Assembly: GCF_036178845.1 (NCBI RefSeq)
Contig: NZ_CP108070.1
Coordinates: 930,001 to 994,000 of the forward strand
Source of the DNA: Streptomyces sp. NBC_00271
GTDB taxonomy: Bacteria > Actinomycetota > Actinomycetes > Streptomycetales > Streptomycetaceae
Reading direction: 5' to 3'
DNA: 64,000 bases
Both the position numbers and the translations under genes were made by a program. The notes below the pieces were generated by a model. It searched no databases, was not told where the DNA came from, and saw only the letters and a program-made list of their open reading frames with translations. Position 1 is the first letter of the stretch. Every line of letters starts with the position of its first letter. Shown piece by piece: positions 1 through 8,776 of this stretch.

Positions 1-466
1 TGCCCGTGGCCGAGACGACCGCGCGGTGGAAGGCGGCGTCGTGGGCGTTGAGCTGTCCGACGTCGTCGCGGGCCTCGCGCATGGCGTCCAAGTGCCGCTT
101 CACTTCGGCCAGTTGAGCGTCGGAGATCCGGGTGGCGGCAAGAGCCGTGGCGATCGGTTCGAGGAGCCGCCGTACCTCCATGAGGTCCTGCAGGGCGACC
201 GAGTCGCCCTGCAGCAGTTCCACCGCGCCGCCGAGCCCCTCCAGCAGCAGGCTCGGCTGGAGGCTGGTCACATACGTGCCGTCGCCCCGCCGGACCTCCA
301 GGACCCGCGCGACGGCCAGCGCCTTGACCGCTTCGCGGGCGAGGTTGCGGGACAGTCCCAGCTGGGCGGCCAGGTCCGGCTCCGGTGGAAGCTTCGAGCC
401 CGGAGGCAGGGCACCGGACCGGATCAGCTCACGGATCTCCTCAATAGCCTTGTCCGTTAGAGACAC
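1..466 (-). CDS. GntR-family (FadR/FCD-type) regulator, 3' end outside window
   Basis: This is a transcriptional regulator whose N-terminal winged helix is complete and whose C-terminal ligand-binding FCD domain is cut by the window edge (about 155 codons present). The reading frame starts at GTG, gives an MSLTDKAIEEIRELIRSG start, then LPPEPDLAAQLGLSRNLAREA, the usual GntR helix-turn-helix, then helices typical of FCD domains (VRRLLEPIATALAA). GGAGGG lies 8 nt before the GTG. The start overlaps the stop of the aldo/keto reductase by 10 bp, so it is the last known gene of the fucose operon and probably translationally coupled. It is the obvious candidate regulator of the locus, with a sugar acid as possible ligand; that role is inferred from position only. 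Confidence 0.9.
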   Translation of the reverse strand, partial: MSLTDKAIEEIRELIRSGALPPGSKLPPEPDLAAQLGLSRNLAREAVKALAVARVLEVRRGDGTYVTSLQPSLLLEGLGGAVELLQGDSVALQDLMEVRRLLEPIATALAATRISDAQLAEVKRHLDAMREARDDVGQLNAHDAAFHRAVVSATG

Positions 467-1470
467 CGCTCATCCCTCCCCCCACCGTGCCCCGTGAGCA
501 CGTCCGACCTGATCAGCCCCTGGGCGCGGAGATCGTTCCAGAGGCCGTCCGGGACTTGCTGATCATGGAGTTCCACGTTTCGTCCGACCTGTTCCGCAGT
601 CCGCATGCCGAGGGTGACGTTGATGATACTGGGATGCGTGTACGGGAAGGCGATCGCGGCGGCGGGCAGAGTGGTCCCGTGGCCTGCACAGACCTCGGCG
701 ATCGCCCGAGCCCGGCTCACCAGGGCCGGCGGGGCGTCCTGGTAGTCGTACCTCATGCCCTCGGTGGGCCGGTCGCCGGAGAGCAGGCCCGAGTTGAAGA
801 CACCCACCGCGACGACGCTCTTGCCGAGTTCGTACGCTGCGGGAAGGACGTCGTCCAGTGCGGACTGGTCGAGGAGGGTGTAGCGGCCGGCGAGCATGAC
901 CACGTCGGCGGCGGTCTCGCGCAGGAAGCGGGCGAGCATCGCCGACTGGTTCATGCCGGCGCCGATCGCGCCGATCACACCCTGGCCGCGCAACTCCGCG
1001 AGCGTGGGCATGGCCTCCTCGGCCGCCTGCCGCCAGTGGGCGTCCGGATCGTGCAGGTAGACGATGTCCAGCCGGTCCAGACCGGTGCGCTTCAGCGTGT
1101 CCTCGATGGAGCGGAGCATGCCGTCCCGGCTGAAGTCCCACTGCCGGCGCAGGTCGTCCCGTACGACGAAGCCCTCGGTGTCGACGCCGCGCGGTTCCTC
1201 GTTGGGCACCAGCAGCCTGCCCACCTTGGAGGAGATGACGTACTCGGCACGCGGGCGATCTCGTAGGGCGACGCCCAGACGACGCTCGGACAGACCGAGA
1301 CCGTAATGCGGGGCGGTATCGAAGTACCGAATCCCGGCATCCCACGCCGCATCGACAGCGGCTGTCGCGTCGTCGACGGGGGTGACGCGGTAGAGGTTGC
1401 CGATCACAGACGCCCCGAAGCCGAGCCCGGTGAGGGAGACGGACGTGTTCTGGATCTTCCGCTGGTGCAA
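457..1470 (-). CDS. Aldo/keto reductase, probable L-fucose (D-threo-aldose) 1-dehydrogenase
   Basis: 337-residue aldo/keto reductase. The catalytic tetrad is visible: D51 and Y56 in FDTAPHYGLGLSERRLG, K82 in SSKVG, and H140 in VYLHDPD. The DTAPHYG context and length match the D-threo-aldose/pyridoxal dehydrogenase branch of the family, which oxidises L-fucose and similar sugars at C1 to the lactone. In this operon that would be the first step after import and mutarotation. The start is a TTG with AGGAG about 7 nt upstream; no better ATG/GTG lies near. It sits 36 nt after the kinase gene and overlaps the GntR gene. Family assignment is secure; substrate is inferred from neighbours. Confidence 0.88.
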   Translation of the reverse strand: MHQRKIQNTSVSLTGLGFGASVIGNLYRVTPVDDATAAVDAAWDAGIRYFDTAPHYGLGLSERRLGVALRDRPRAEYVISSKVGRLLVPNEEPRGVDTEGFVVRDDLRRQWDFSRDGMLRSIEDTLKRTGLDRLDIVYLHDPDAHWRQAAEEAMPTLAELRGQGVIGAIGAGMNQSAMLARFLRETAADVVMLAGRYTLLDQSALDDVLPAAYELGKSVVAVGVFNSGLLSGDRPTEGMRYDYQDAPPALVSRARAIAEVCAGHGTTLPAAAIAFPYTHPSIINVTLGMRTAEQVGRNVELHDQQVPDGLWNDLRAQGLIRSDVLTGHGGGRDERCL

Positions 1471-1506
1471 GTCGTGCTCCTGGGTTACGTGCGATGAGGA
1501 CGCCGG

Positions 1507-2544
1507 TCAGCGTCTGACGTGGGCCGACCCGCCCGCGATGAGCGCCTCGACCTCGGCGAGCGAGGCCATGGAGACATCGCCGGGCGTGGTCATCACGAGG
1601 GCGCCGTGGGCGGTGCCGTAGGCCAGGGCGCGCTCCAGGCCGGTGTCGCCGAGCAGTCCGTGGATCAGGCCGGCGGCGAAGGCGTCGCCGGAGCCGATGC
1701 GGTCCAGAACCTGCAGCCCGGGCATCCGGGGGCCGGTGACGAAGCCTGTTTCGGCGGACCAGCCGGCCGAGGACCAGTCGTTGACCCCGGCCGAGGGGAC
1801 CTCGCGCAGCGTCGTCGCCAGTACTCTCACCTCGGGCAGCAGGCCGGCCACCTCGGCGAGCGCGTCCGCAGCCTCGTCGGCCCCGATGCGCACCTGCCCC
1901 GGATGCGTGCCGGCCAGACCCAGGGCTCCCACCACTACGTCGGCCTGCCGAGCGAGCCGCAGGTCGGCCTCGTGGGCGGCGTCGGCGCCGCCCCGGCCGG
2001 CCCAGAGGCTGGGACGGTAGTTGGGGTCGTAGGAGACCGTGACCCCATGGCGGCGCGCCGCGGCCATGGCCTCGTCCGCGACATCCAGCGTGCTGTCGGA
2101 CAGGCCGGCGAAGATGCCGCCGGTGTGGAACCAGCGCGCTCCGCCCGAGAACACGTTGTCCCAGTCGACGTCCCCCTTGCGCAGCTGGGACACGGCAGTG
2201 TGCGCGCGGTCGCTGACGCCCGTTGCGCCGCGGATGCCGTAGCCGCGTTCGACGAAGTTCAGCCCGTTGCGGGCGGTACGGCCGATGCCGTCGTCGGGGA
2301 CCCAGCGGATCATCGAGGTGCCGACGCCGCCCTGGAGGATCAGATCCTCGACGAGCCGGCCCACCGCGTTGTCGGCCAAAGCGGTCACGACCGCCGCCCG
2401 CAGGCCGAAGCAGCGTCGCAGTCCGCGGACGACGTTGTACTCACCGCCGCCCTCCCACACCTGGAAGGAGCGGGCGGTCCGGATCCGGCCCTCGCCCGGA
2501 TCGAAGCGCAGCATCACCTCGCCGAGCGCCACCACGTCGATCAC
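1507..2544 (-). CDS. PfkB-family sugar kinase, 2-dehydro-3-deoxygluconokinase-like
   Basis: 345-residue ribokinase/PfkB kinase. The N-terminus (VALGEVMLRFDPGEGRIRTA) and the C-terminal signature DRIGSGDAFAAGL, with the catalytic Asp near residue 287, are typical of KDG kinases. It would phosphorylate a 2-keto-3-deoxy sugar acid using ATP in the cytoplasm. The GTG start overlaps the aldolase stop by 4 nt (GTGA), with AGGAG inside the aldolase gene. Kinase plus KDPG-type aldolase is the phosphorylative Entner-Doudoroff branch, which is not part of the classical oxidative L-fucose route, so the enzyme may serve a second sugar acid such as KDG from pectin or galactonate. Confidence 0.87.
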   Translation of the reverse strand: MIDVVALGEVMLRFDPGEGRIRTARSFQVWEGGGEYNVVRGLRRCFGLRAAVVTALADNAVGRLVEDLILQGGVGTSMIRWVPDDGIGRTARNGLNFVERGYGIRGATGVSDRAHTAVSQLRKGDVDWDNVFSGGARWFHTGGIFAGLSDSTLDVADEAMAAARRHGVTVSYDPNYRPSLWAGRGGADAAHEADLRLARQADVVVGALGLAGTHPGQVRIGADEAADALAEVAGLLPEVRVLATTLREVPSAGVNDWSSAGWSAETGFVTGPRMPGLQVLDRIGSGDAFAAGLIHGLLGDTGLERALAYGTAHGALVMTTPGDVSMASLAEVEALIAGGSAHVRR

Positions 2545-3194
2545 GTCATGCTCCTCTCGACGGCCTCAACGGCCTCGAGGGCCTCGGCGGTCAGTCGGCG
2601 GATGGACTCGTAGTCGCCGCGCTCCAGGTGAATCGCGGTGGCCATCCAGCTGCCGCCGACGGCGAGGACCGCCGGGTCGGCGAGGTAGGCGGCCATGCGG
2701 GAAGCGTCGATCCCGCCGGTCGGTACGAAGCGCATCCCGGGGAAGGGGGCCGTGAGCGCGCGCAGCATCCGTAGGCCGCCGAGCGGCTCGGCGGGGAAGA
2801 GCTTGACGGTGTCGAGGCCGCCGCGCAGGGCGCGCATCAGCTCGGTGGCGGTGGCGACGCCGGGCACCATGGGCACCCCGAGTTCCCGGCACTTCGCGAC
2901 GACCTCCTCGTCGAAACCGGGCGAGACCACGAAGCGGGCCCCGGCCTCCACGGCCCGCTCCGCCTGCCTGGGCGTGATCACCGTGCCGGCACCGACGGCC
3001 AGCCCACCGTGGGCGGCCATCTCCTTGAGCACTCGCTCGGCGCCCGGCGTACGGAAGGTGACCTCGGCGCACCGGGCACCACCCGCGGTGAGGGCGTCGG
3101 TCAGGGGGCGGGCCATGCCCGTGGAGGGCACGGTCAGCACGGGCAGGAGACGGGCCCCCGCCAGCACGGAGGCCAGGTCGGTGGCGGTGGTCAT
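2541..3194 (-). CDS. KDPG/KHG-type class I aldolase
   Basis: 217-residue aldolase of the KDPG/KHG family. The Schiff-base lysine is K131 in DTVKLFPAE and the general-acid/base glutamate is E44 in AEVTFRTP; the phosphate/carboxylate loop VPTGGI is at about 157-162. It cleaves 2-keto-3-deoxy acids, phosphorylated or not, to pyruvate plus an aldehyde. The ATG start overlaps the SDR stop as ATGA and its own stop overlaps the kinase start, so the three genes are translationally coupled. Upstream in-frame codons exist but lie inside the SDR gene and have no ribosome site. Possible substrates are KDPG, or 2-keto-3-deoxyfuconate giving lactaldehyde; the sequence cannot decide. Confidence 0.88.
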   Translation of the reverse strand: MTTATDLASVLAGARLLPVLTVPSTGMARPLTDALTAGGARCAEVTFRTPGAERVLKEMAAHGGLAVGAGTVITPRQAERAVEAGARFVVSPGFDEEVVAKCRELGVPMVPGVATATELMRALRGGLDTVKLFPAEPLGGLRMLRALTAPFPGMRFVPTGGIDASRMAAYLADPAVLAVGGSWMATAIHLERGDYESIRRLTAEALEAVEAVERSMT

Positions 3195-3952
3195 CGGCCG
3201 AGCCATCCGCCGTCGATGGGCAGGGTGATGCCGTGGAGGTAGGCGGCGGCGTCGGAGGCGAGGAAGACGGTGGCGCCGGCGAGGTCGTCGGGGTTGCCCC
3301 AGCGTCCGGCGGGGATGCGATCCAGGATGGCTTGGCTGCGGGCCGGGTCGTCCTGGAGGGCCTGGGTGTTGTCGGTGGCGATGTAGCCGGGCGCGAGGGC
3401 GTTGACGTTGACGCCGTGCGGGGCCCATTCGTTGGCCAGCGCCTTGGTCAGTCCGGCGATGCCGTGCTTGGCGGCGGTGTAGCCGGGGACGGTGATGCCG
3501 CCCTGGAAACTGAGCAGCGACGCCGTGAAGATGACCTTCCCCTGGCCGCGGGCCACCATCGACCCGCCGACCGCCCGGCTCAGTGCGAACTGCGCACTCA
3601 GGTTGACCTGGAGCACCAACGCCCAGTCCGCATCCGTGTGTTCGACGGCCGGGGCGCGGCGGATGGTGCCCGCGTTGTTGACCAGGATGTCCACCGGCCG
3701 CTCCCGTCCGGCCAGGTCCACCCCCAGAGCCCGGACGGCTTCGGGGTCGGCGAAGTCGGTACGGATCGCCTCGAACGTGCGCCCGGCAGCGAGGACGTCC
3801 TTCTCCACCGCGCTGCCGGATGCCTCCATACCGGCACTGACGCCGATGATGTCGGCGCCGGCCTCGGCCAGCGCCCGGGCCATGGCCCGGCCGATGCCGC
3901 GCCGAGCCCCGGTGACGACGGCGAGCTTGCCGGTGAGGTCGAAGGAGGTCAT
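3191..3952 (-). CDS. SDR oxidoreductase, KduD-like 2-keto-3-deoxy sugar-acid dehydrogenase
   Basis: 253-residue classical short-chain dehydrogenase. The NAD-binding GARRGIG motif is at 15-21, NNAG at 92-95, and the catalytic residues are S145, Y158 and K162 (YTAAK). The opening FDLTGKLAVVTGARRGIG resembles KduD/2-keto-3-deoxygluconate or 2-keto-3-deoxyfuconate dehydrogenases. In L-fucose oxidation the SDR converts 2-keto-3-deoxy-L-fuconate to the 2,4-diketo acid. It overlaps both neighbours by 4 nt (ATGA). Family is certain; the exact substrate is inferred from context. Confidence 0.88.
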   Translation of the reverse strand: MTSFDLTGKLAVVTGARRGIGRAMARALAEAGADIIGVSAGMEASGSAVEKDVLAAGRTFEAIRTDFADPEAVRALGVDLAGRERPVDILVNNAGTIRRAPAVEHTDADWALVLQVNLSAQFALSRAVGGSMVARGQGKVIFTASLLSFQGGITVPGYTAAKHGIAGLTKALANEWAPHGVNVNALAPGYIATDNTQALQDDPARSQAILDRIPAGRWGNPDDLAGATVFLASDAAAYLHGITLPIDGGWLGR

Positions 3953-4992
3953 ACGGCCACTCCCTGGGCGTCGTCGGTGCAGTCCACGAGGATCTTCATC
4001 ACGTCACCGCCGCCCTCCAAGGCCTCGAACGCGGCGGGCGCCTGCGCGAGCGGGACGACCTTGCTGATCAGCCGCTCGGCCGGGATCGTGCCGTCCGCCA
4101 CCAGGGCCACCGCCTCCTCGAAGTCGCCGCGGTCGTACAACCGGGCACCGATGAGACTGAGTTCGCGCCAGAAGAAGCGGTGCAGGTTCACCTCGCGGGG
4201 GCGGGGGTGGATGGCGACGAGGCACAACCGGCCTCGCACCCCGAGGACGTCCACTGCCGTGTCCACGCCGGCCGCCGCGCCGGACACCTCGAAGGCGACG
4301 TCCGCGCCCGCGTCGCCGGTCCACTGCCGCACCAGATCCGGCACGTCCTCGTCGGCCGGGTTCCACGCCGTCAACCTCAACTCCTCGGCCAGCAGCCGAC
4401 GGTGCGCGCTCAGCTCCACCACCCGGACCTCGGCGCCCGCGGCCCTCGCGACCAACGCGATCAGGATGCCGACCGGCCCGCCACCGACCACCACGACCTT
4501 CTCGCCCTCGACGACCTTCGCCCGGCCCACATCGTGCACGGCCACCGCCGTCGGCTCGACGAGCGCGGCCCGGTCCAGGGCGAGCGACTCCGGCAGCCGG
4601 ATCAACGTCGAGGCGGGCACCGTCCAGCGCTGCTGCATCGCACCTGGGGAGTCGATGCCGATGAAGTCCAGGTGCTGGCAGATGTGCTGATGGCCCGCAC
4701 GGCAGGCCGGGCAGGTGTCGTCCCAGCGCAGCGGCATCACCGTGACCGCGTCACCGGGCTGCCAGCCTTCCACACCCGGACCGACGCGAACGACGCGGCC
4801 GGACATCTCGTGCCCCAGGACGGCGGGCGCGGCGACCCGGGCGTCCATGTCGCCGTGGAAGATGTGCAGATCGGTGCCGCAGATACCGACAAAGGCGGGA
4901 GCCAGCTCCACCTCACCCGGACCGGGAGAGGAGGGTTCGGCGGGAGCCGTGTCCAGCGTGCGGGCGGAAACGTAACGGACGGCAAGAGTCAT
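3949..4992 (-). CDS. Zinc-dependent medium-chain alcohol/sorbitol dehydrogenase
   Basis: 347-residue MDR dehydrogenase. Catalytic zinc ligands are visible as C38 (GICGTDLH) and H61/E62 (GHEMSG). The structural-zinc loop TCPACRAGHQHIC (C94, C97, C105) shows three cysteines rather than four. The NAD motif VVVVGGGPVG follows near residue 168. It most resembles the threonine/L-idonate/galactitol dehydrogenase group. It may oxidise a polyol or aldonate feeding into the pathway, or reduce an aldehyde product. It overlaps fucU upstream and the SDR downstream by ATGA. Confidence 0.85.
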   Translation of the reverse strand: MTLAVRYVSARTLDTAPAEPSSPGPGEVELAPAFVGICGTDLHIFHGDMDARVAAPAVLGHEMSGRVVRVGPGVEGWQPGDAVTVMPLRWDDTCPACRAGHQHICQHLDFIGIDSPGAMQQRWTVPASTLIRLPESLALDRAALVEPTAVAVHDVGRAKVVEGEKVVVVGGGPVGILIALVARAAGAEVRVVELSAHRRLLAEELRLTAWNPADEDVPDLVRQWTGDAGADVAFEVSGAAAGVDTAVDVLGVRGRLCLVAIHPRPREVNLHRFFWRELSLIGARLYDRGDFEEAVALVADGTIPAERLISKVVPLAQAPAAFEALEGGGDVMKILVDCTDDAQGVAV

Positions 4993-5426
4993 CGTGTCGT
5001 CAGGGTCCCTTCAGCGCGGACACCAATGGTCAGCAGCAGGTTGGCGTAGGTACGGGTGTCGGCGGTAACGATCGCCAGCGCCAGGTCGGGCGAGCGGGCG
5101 GCGTCGTAGAACTCGAAGCGGCCGAGTGTGTCGACCGGGACCGGTGCCAGCTTCGCGCGGTACTCGGCGATGGCCGGCGGCTCCGGTTCGCCCTCGGGCG
5201 GCACCATCACGTGGGCTACCTCGACGGGCAGGGCGCGCAGCAGGACGTCGAGCACCGTGGTGACGTCGAGCAGACCGGGAGCCAGGTTGAGATGCACGGT
5301 CCTGGCGCGGTCGCCGGTGGCCGTGCTCGCGGGGTAGTGGCCGTCGGCCAGGAGTACGCGGGCGCCGTGGCCTGCTCCGGCCAGGGCTTCGAGGATGCCG
5401 GGGTGCAGCAGTTCCGTCAGGAGCAC
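4989..5426 (-). CDS. fucU: RbsD/FucU-family sugar mutarotase
   Basis: 145-residue pyranase/mutarotase that interconverts anomers of the imported sugar. Family features are the LHPGILEALAGAGHG opening with conserved histidines, LADGHYP, and a C-terminal ADTRTYANLLLTIG with the conserved Tyr. The start is GTG with GGAGG just upstream, inside the lactonase gene (10 bp overlap); much longer in-frame extensions run through the lactonase and are not real. Its place beside fuconate dehydratase favours L-fucose over ribose. Confidence 0.88.
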   Translation of the reverse strand: MLLTELLHPGILEALAGAGHGARVLLADGHYPASTATGDRARTVHLNLAPGLLDVTTVLDVLLRALPVEVAHVMVPPEGEPEPPAIAEYRAKLAPVPVDTLGRFEFYDAARSPDLALAIVTADTRTYANLLLTIGVRAEGTLTTR

Positions 5427-6319
5427 GGTGTCCCCTCCTTCGTCGGGGCAGGGGTCAGGTGGTAGAAGGACGTGGCGGTGCCGGCCAGGACCGCGTGGAT
5501 CTCGGGGCGGGAGCAGCCGTCCAGGAGTTCCTCGACGGCGGCGGCCCAGCGGTTCCAGCCGCCGGCGAGGACGCAGACCGGCCAGTCGGAGCCGAACATC
5601 AGCCGGTTGGGGCCGAAGGCGGAGAGCAGGACGTCCCACACCGGGCGGATGTCGTCGACGGTCCACTTCTCGTGGTCGGCCTCTGTGACCAGGCCCGACA
5701 CCTTGCAACGGACCTGGGCATGCCCGGCCAGGGCCCGTATCTGCCGTGCCCAGTCGCTCAGTTCTCGCCGTGCGAGGGGCGGCTTGCCCGCATGGTCCAG
5801 GACGAGCGGCAGCTCCGGGAACCGCTCCGCGAGACAGATCGCCTGCGGGAACTGGTGGCTGCGGATCAGCACGTCGTATCCGAGCCCGCGTTCTTCGACC
5901 GCTCGCAACCCACGCTCGACGTCCGGTCGTTGGAGCCATTGCGGCTCCGACTCCCCCTGCACGATGTGGCGTACGGTCCTCAGGTACCGGCCGCCGGACG
6001 CTGTCCGCAGGTCGTCGAGGACGTCGCCGATCGCGGGGGATGTCAGGTCCGCCCAGCCGACAACCGCGCCGATCAGCGGGTCGTTGTCGGCCAGGGCGAG
6101 GAGGTCGCGGGTCTCGGGCACGGACGTGACGCACTGGACGACCACCGTGCTCGTCAGCCGCCGTCCGGCGATCGGCAGGGTCGCGGCCGAGCGCAGGGTG
6201 TGCGAGCCGAAACTGCGGCGGATCGGCTCGTGGCCGGGTTCGTCCAGCCAGGGCTGCGGCCGAACGTCCAGGTCCCAGACGTGGTGGTGGGCGTCGACGA
6301 GAGCCTGGCCGTCAGACAC
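5417..6319 (-). CDS. Amidohydrolase-2 family lactonase, probable L-fuconolactonase
   Basis: 300-residue TIM-barrel amidohydrolase. The metal motif DAHHHVWD is at residues 9-16 and the late FGSDWPVC motif is characteristic of fuconolactonase/2-pyrone-dicarboxylate lactonase relatives. It hydrolyses the aldonolactone made by the sugar dehydrogenase to the aldonate. It starts at GTG, overlapping the dehydratase stop by 8 nt, and overlaps fucU by 10 nt. Gene order dehydratase-lactonase-mutarotase is typical for L-fucose clusters. Confidence 0.9.
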   Translation of the reverse strand: MSDGQALVDAHHHVWDLDVRPQPWLDEPGHEPIRRSFGSHTLRSAATLPIAGRRLTSTVVVQCVTSVPETRDLLALADNDPLIGAVVGWADLTSPAIGDVLDDLRTASGGRYLRTVRHIVQGESEPQWLQRPDVERGLRAVEERGLGYDVLIRSHQFPQAICLAERFPELPLVLDHAGKPPLARRELSDWARQIRALAGHAQVRCKVSGLVTEADHEKWTVDDIRPVWDVLLSAFGPNRLMFGSDWPVCVLAGGWNRWAAAVEELLDGCSRPEIHAVLAGTATSFYHLTPAPTKEGTPCS

Positions 6320-7637
6320 GGGCGGTCCAGACGGGGCCGTCGGGATAGGTGTACTCCTTGACGGATTCGGAGTGCATCTGCGCGCTCAGCCCCGGCAGCG
6401 TCGGGGCCAGGTAGTGGCCGTCGACAATGCGCACCGGGTCGATGAAGTGCTCGTGCAGGTGATCGACGTACTCGATGACACGGTCCTCGGTGGTGCCGGA
6501 GACGGCGACGTAGTCGAACATCGACAGGTGCTGGACCATCTCGCACAGGCCGACGCCGCCGGCGTGCGGGCAGACGGGGATGCCGAACTTGGCGGCGAGC
6601 AGCAGGATCGCGATGTTCTCGTTGACTCCGCCGACCCGTGCGGAGTCGATCTGCACGATGTCCACCGCGCCGGCCTGGAGGAGTTGCTTGAAGACGACCC
6701 GGTTGGCGATGTGCTCGCCGGTGGCGACCTTGATGGGGGCGACGGCCTGGCGCACGGTGGCGTGGCCGAGGATGTCGTCGGGTGAGGTCGGTTCCTCGAT
6801 CCAGTAGGGCTGGTAGGGGGCCAGGGCGCGCATCCAGTCGATGGCGGGCTGGATGTCCCATCTCTGGTTCGCGTCGACGGCGATGCGGATGTCCGCGCCG
6901 ACCGTTTCGCGGGCGGTGCGCATGCGGCGTACGTCGTCCTCCAGGTCCGCGCCGACCTTCAGCTTGATCTGGGTGAAGCCGTCGGCGACCGCCTCGCGGG
7001 CCAGGCGGGCCAGTTTCTCGTCGGAGTAGCCGAGCCAGCCGGGGGTGGTGGTGTAGGCGGGGTAACCCCGGTCGAGCAGGTCGCCGATGCGCTGTTCGCG
7101 GCCGGGTTCGGCGCGGCGCAGGATGTCCAGCGCCTCCTCGGGGGTGAGGGCGTCGCTGAGCCAGCGGAAGTCGACCTGGGCGACCAGCTCCTCCGGCGAC
7201 ATCTCGCCGAGGAACCGCCACACAGGCTTGCCCGCGCGTTTGGCGGCCAGGTCCCAGGCAGCGTTGACGACCGCGCCGGTCGCCATGTGGATGGCGCCCT
7301 TCTCCGGACCCAGCCAGCGCAGTTGGGGATCGTGGACCAGGGAGCGGGAGAAGGCGCCGAGGTCGGAGCAGACCTCCTCGACGGACAGGCCGACCACGTG
7401 CGGGGCGAGGGCCGCGATGGCGGCGGCCTGAACGTCGTTGCCGCGTCCGGTGGTGAAGGCGAGGGCGTGGCCCTCCAGTCCGTCGGTGGAGTCGGTGCGC
7501 AGGACGACATAGGCGGCGGAGTAGTCGGGTTCGGGGTTCATCGCGTCCGACCCGTCCAGGTGCTCGGACGTCGGGAAACGTACGTCGAGGACGTCCAGGG
7601 CGGCGATGCGGGCGGATGCGGGCACGGCGGAGGACAT
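6312..7637 (-). CDS. fucD: L-fuconate dehydratase (enolase superfamily)
   Basis: 441-residue mandelate-racemase-type enolase. It has the lysine motif KLKVGAD, metal ligands in AVDANQRWD and [10 protein letters not shown], and [10 protein letters not shown] near the C-terminus, matching L-fuconate dehydratases in length and order. It removes water from L-fuconate to give 2-keto-3-deoxy-L-fuconate. The ATG was chosen because AGGAG lies 9 nt upstream and [23 protein letters not shown] is a natural N-terminus; sequence further upstream belongs to the permease gene region. A 95-nt spacer separates it from the permease. Confidence 0.92.
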   Translation of the reverse strand: MSSAVPASARIAALDVLDVRFPTSEHLDGSDAMNPEPDYSAAYVVLRTDSTDGLEGHALAFTTGRGNDVQAAAIAALAPHVVGLSVEEVCSDLGAFSRSLVHDPQLRWLGPEKGAIHMATGAVVNAAWDLAAKRAGKPVWRFLGEMSPEELVAQVDFRWLSDALTPEEALDILRRAEPGREQRIGDLLDRGYPAYTTTPGWLGYSDEKLARLAREAVADGFTQIKLKVGADLEDDVRRMRTARETVGADIRIAVDANQRWDIQPAIDWMRALAPYQPYWIEEPTSPDDILGHATVRQAVAPIKVATGEHIANRVVFKQLLQAGAVDIVQIDSARVGGVNENIAILLLAAKFGIPVCPHAGGVGLCEMVQHLSMFDYVAVSGTTEDRVIEYVDHLHEHFIDPVRIVDGHYLAPTLPGLSAQMHSESVKEYTYPDGPVWTARV

Positions 7638-7732
7638 TGCGGCAACTCCTGAGGAGCAAGCGGGGCACACGGCCGCGCTGCGACGGAAGAATGAGGCGGT
7701 TGTGGGAGGCCCGGCGGCGACGGCCGCGCGGG

Positions 7733-8776
7733 TCACTCCTGGACCTTGCCGCCGGTGATGCGCGAGATGGCGAGGGCGACCAGGATGATCAGACCGTTGA
7801 GGGCGCCGATCCACTGCGCGGGGACACCGCCCAGGGTGAGCACGTTCTGGATCATGAAGAGCAGCAGGATGCCGCAGAACGCCCCGAACATGGTGCCCTT
7901 GCCGCCGTTGAGGCTGATCCCGCCGATGACGGCGGCGGCGAAGACGGTGAAGATGTAGCCGTTGCCCTGCGCGGAGGCGACGGAGGCCAGGCGTCCGGAG
8001 AGCAGCAGACCGGCGAGTGCGGCGAGGACGCTGCCGGCGACGATGACGATCCACAGCACCCGGTCGGTGCGGATGCCGGCCGCCTTCGCGGCGTCGACGT
8101 TGCCGCCGATGGCGTACAGCGAGCGGCCGAAACTGGTCCAGCCGAGCACGACGATCGCGACGGCGAACAGCACCAGGCAGATCCAGATGGAGGCCGGCAT
8201 CCCGAACCATTCGGTGGTGCCCAGGTAGAGCATCGACTCGGGCAGCTGGAAGAAGGTCTGGCCGCCGGAGATGCCCGTGAGGACGCCGCGCAGCACGATC
8301 AGCATGCCGAGGGTGACGATGAAGCCGTTGAGGCCGAAGCGGATGATCAGCAGGGAGTTGATCACGCCGACCAGTGCGCCCACGGCGAGCGTGACGGGAA
8401 TCGACCAGGCGCCGGGCAGCAGCCCGAGGCCGTGTCCCGCGCCGGTCGGCACCACCAGCCAGGCCGCGACACCGGGCGCGAGGCCCATGGTTGACTCGAG
8501 GGACAGGTCCATCTTCTTGACGATCAGAATCATCGCCTGGGCGAGGACCAGCAGCGCCATCTCGGACATCGTCTGCAGGACGTTGATGAGGTTGTCGGTC
8601 TGCAGGAAGACCGGGTTGACGATCTGGCCGACGATCGCGATGACCACGATCGCCGGGACGAGCGCGAGGTCGCGCAGCCGGGCCAGGGGTATCCGGCCGC
8701 CGAGCAGCGCGATCCGCTTCGTCTGCGGTCCCGGTTCCGCTGGGGCGGGGGCGTCCGCGAGGACGGTTTCAGGCAT
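7733..8776 (-). CDS. Sugar ABC transporter permease (RbsC/RhaP type, CUT2)
   Basis: 347-residue polytopic membrane protein with about nine hydrophobic segments (for example [21 protein letters not shown]-type helices, GLILLVALAI). It has the CUT2 permease hallmark [15 protein letters not shown]. It forms the channel for import of the sugar captured by the lipoprotein at 10441-11505. Its start overlaps the ATPase stop by 8 nt. Only one permease gene is present, so it probably acts as a homodimer. Confidence 0.92.
   Translation of the reverse strand: MPETVLADAPAPAEPGPQTKRIALLGGRIPLARLRDLALVPAIVVIAIVGQIVNPVFLQTDNLINVLQTMSEMALLVLAQAMILIVKKMDLSLESTMGLAPGVAAWLVVPTGAGHGLGLLPGAWSIPVTLAVGALVGVINSLLIIRFGLNGFIVTLGMLIVLRGVLTGISGGQTFFQLPESMLYLGTTEWFGMPASIWICLVLFAVAIVVLGWTSFGRSLYAIGGNVDAAKAAGIRTDRVLWIVIVAGSVLAALAGLLLSGRLASVASAQGNGYIFTVFAAAVIGGISLNGGKGTMFGAFCGILLLFMIQNVLTLGGVPAQWIGALNGLIILVALAISRITGGKVQE

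Noticed and set aside
2223..2774. Long plus-strand frames opposite the fucose operon and elsewhere
   Set aside because: They mirror the high-GC codon bias of the real minus-strand genes, are Arg/Gly/Pro-rich and have no homology-like motifs.
5500..7668. Long minus-strand Arg/Pro-rich frames across the lactonase and dehydratase genes
   Set aside because: These are out-of-frame readings of fucD and the lactonase; the true genes have conserved motifs and ribosome sites.
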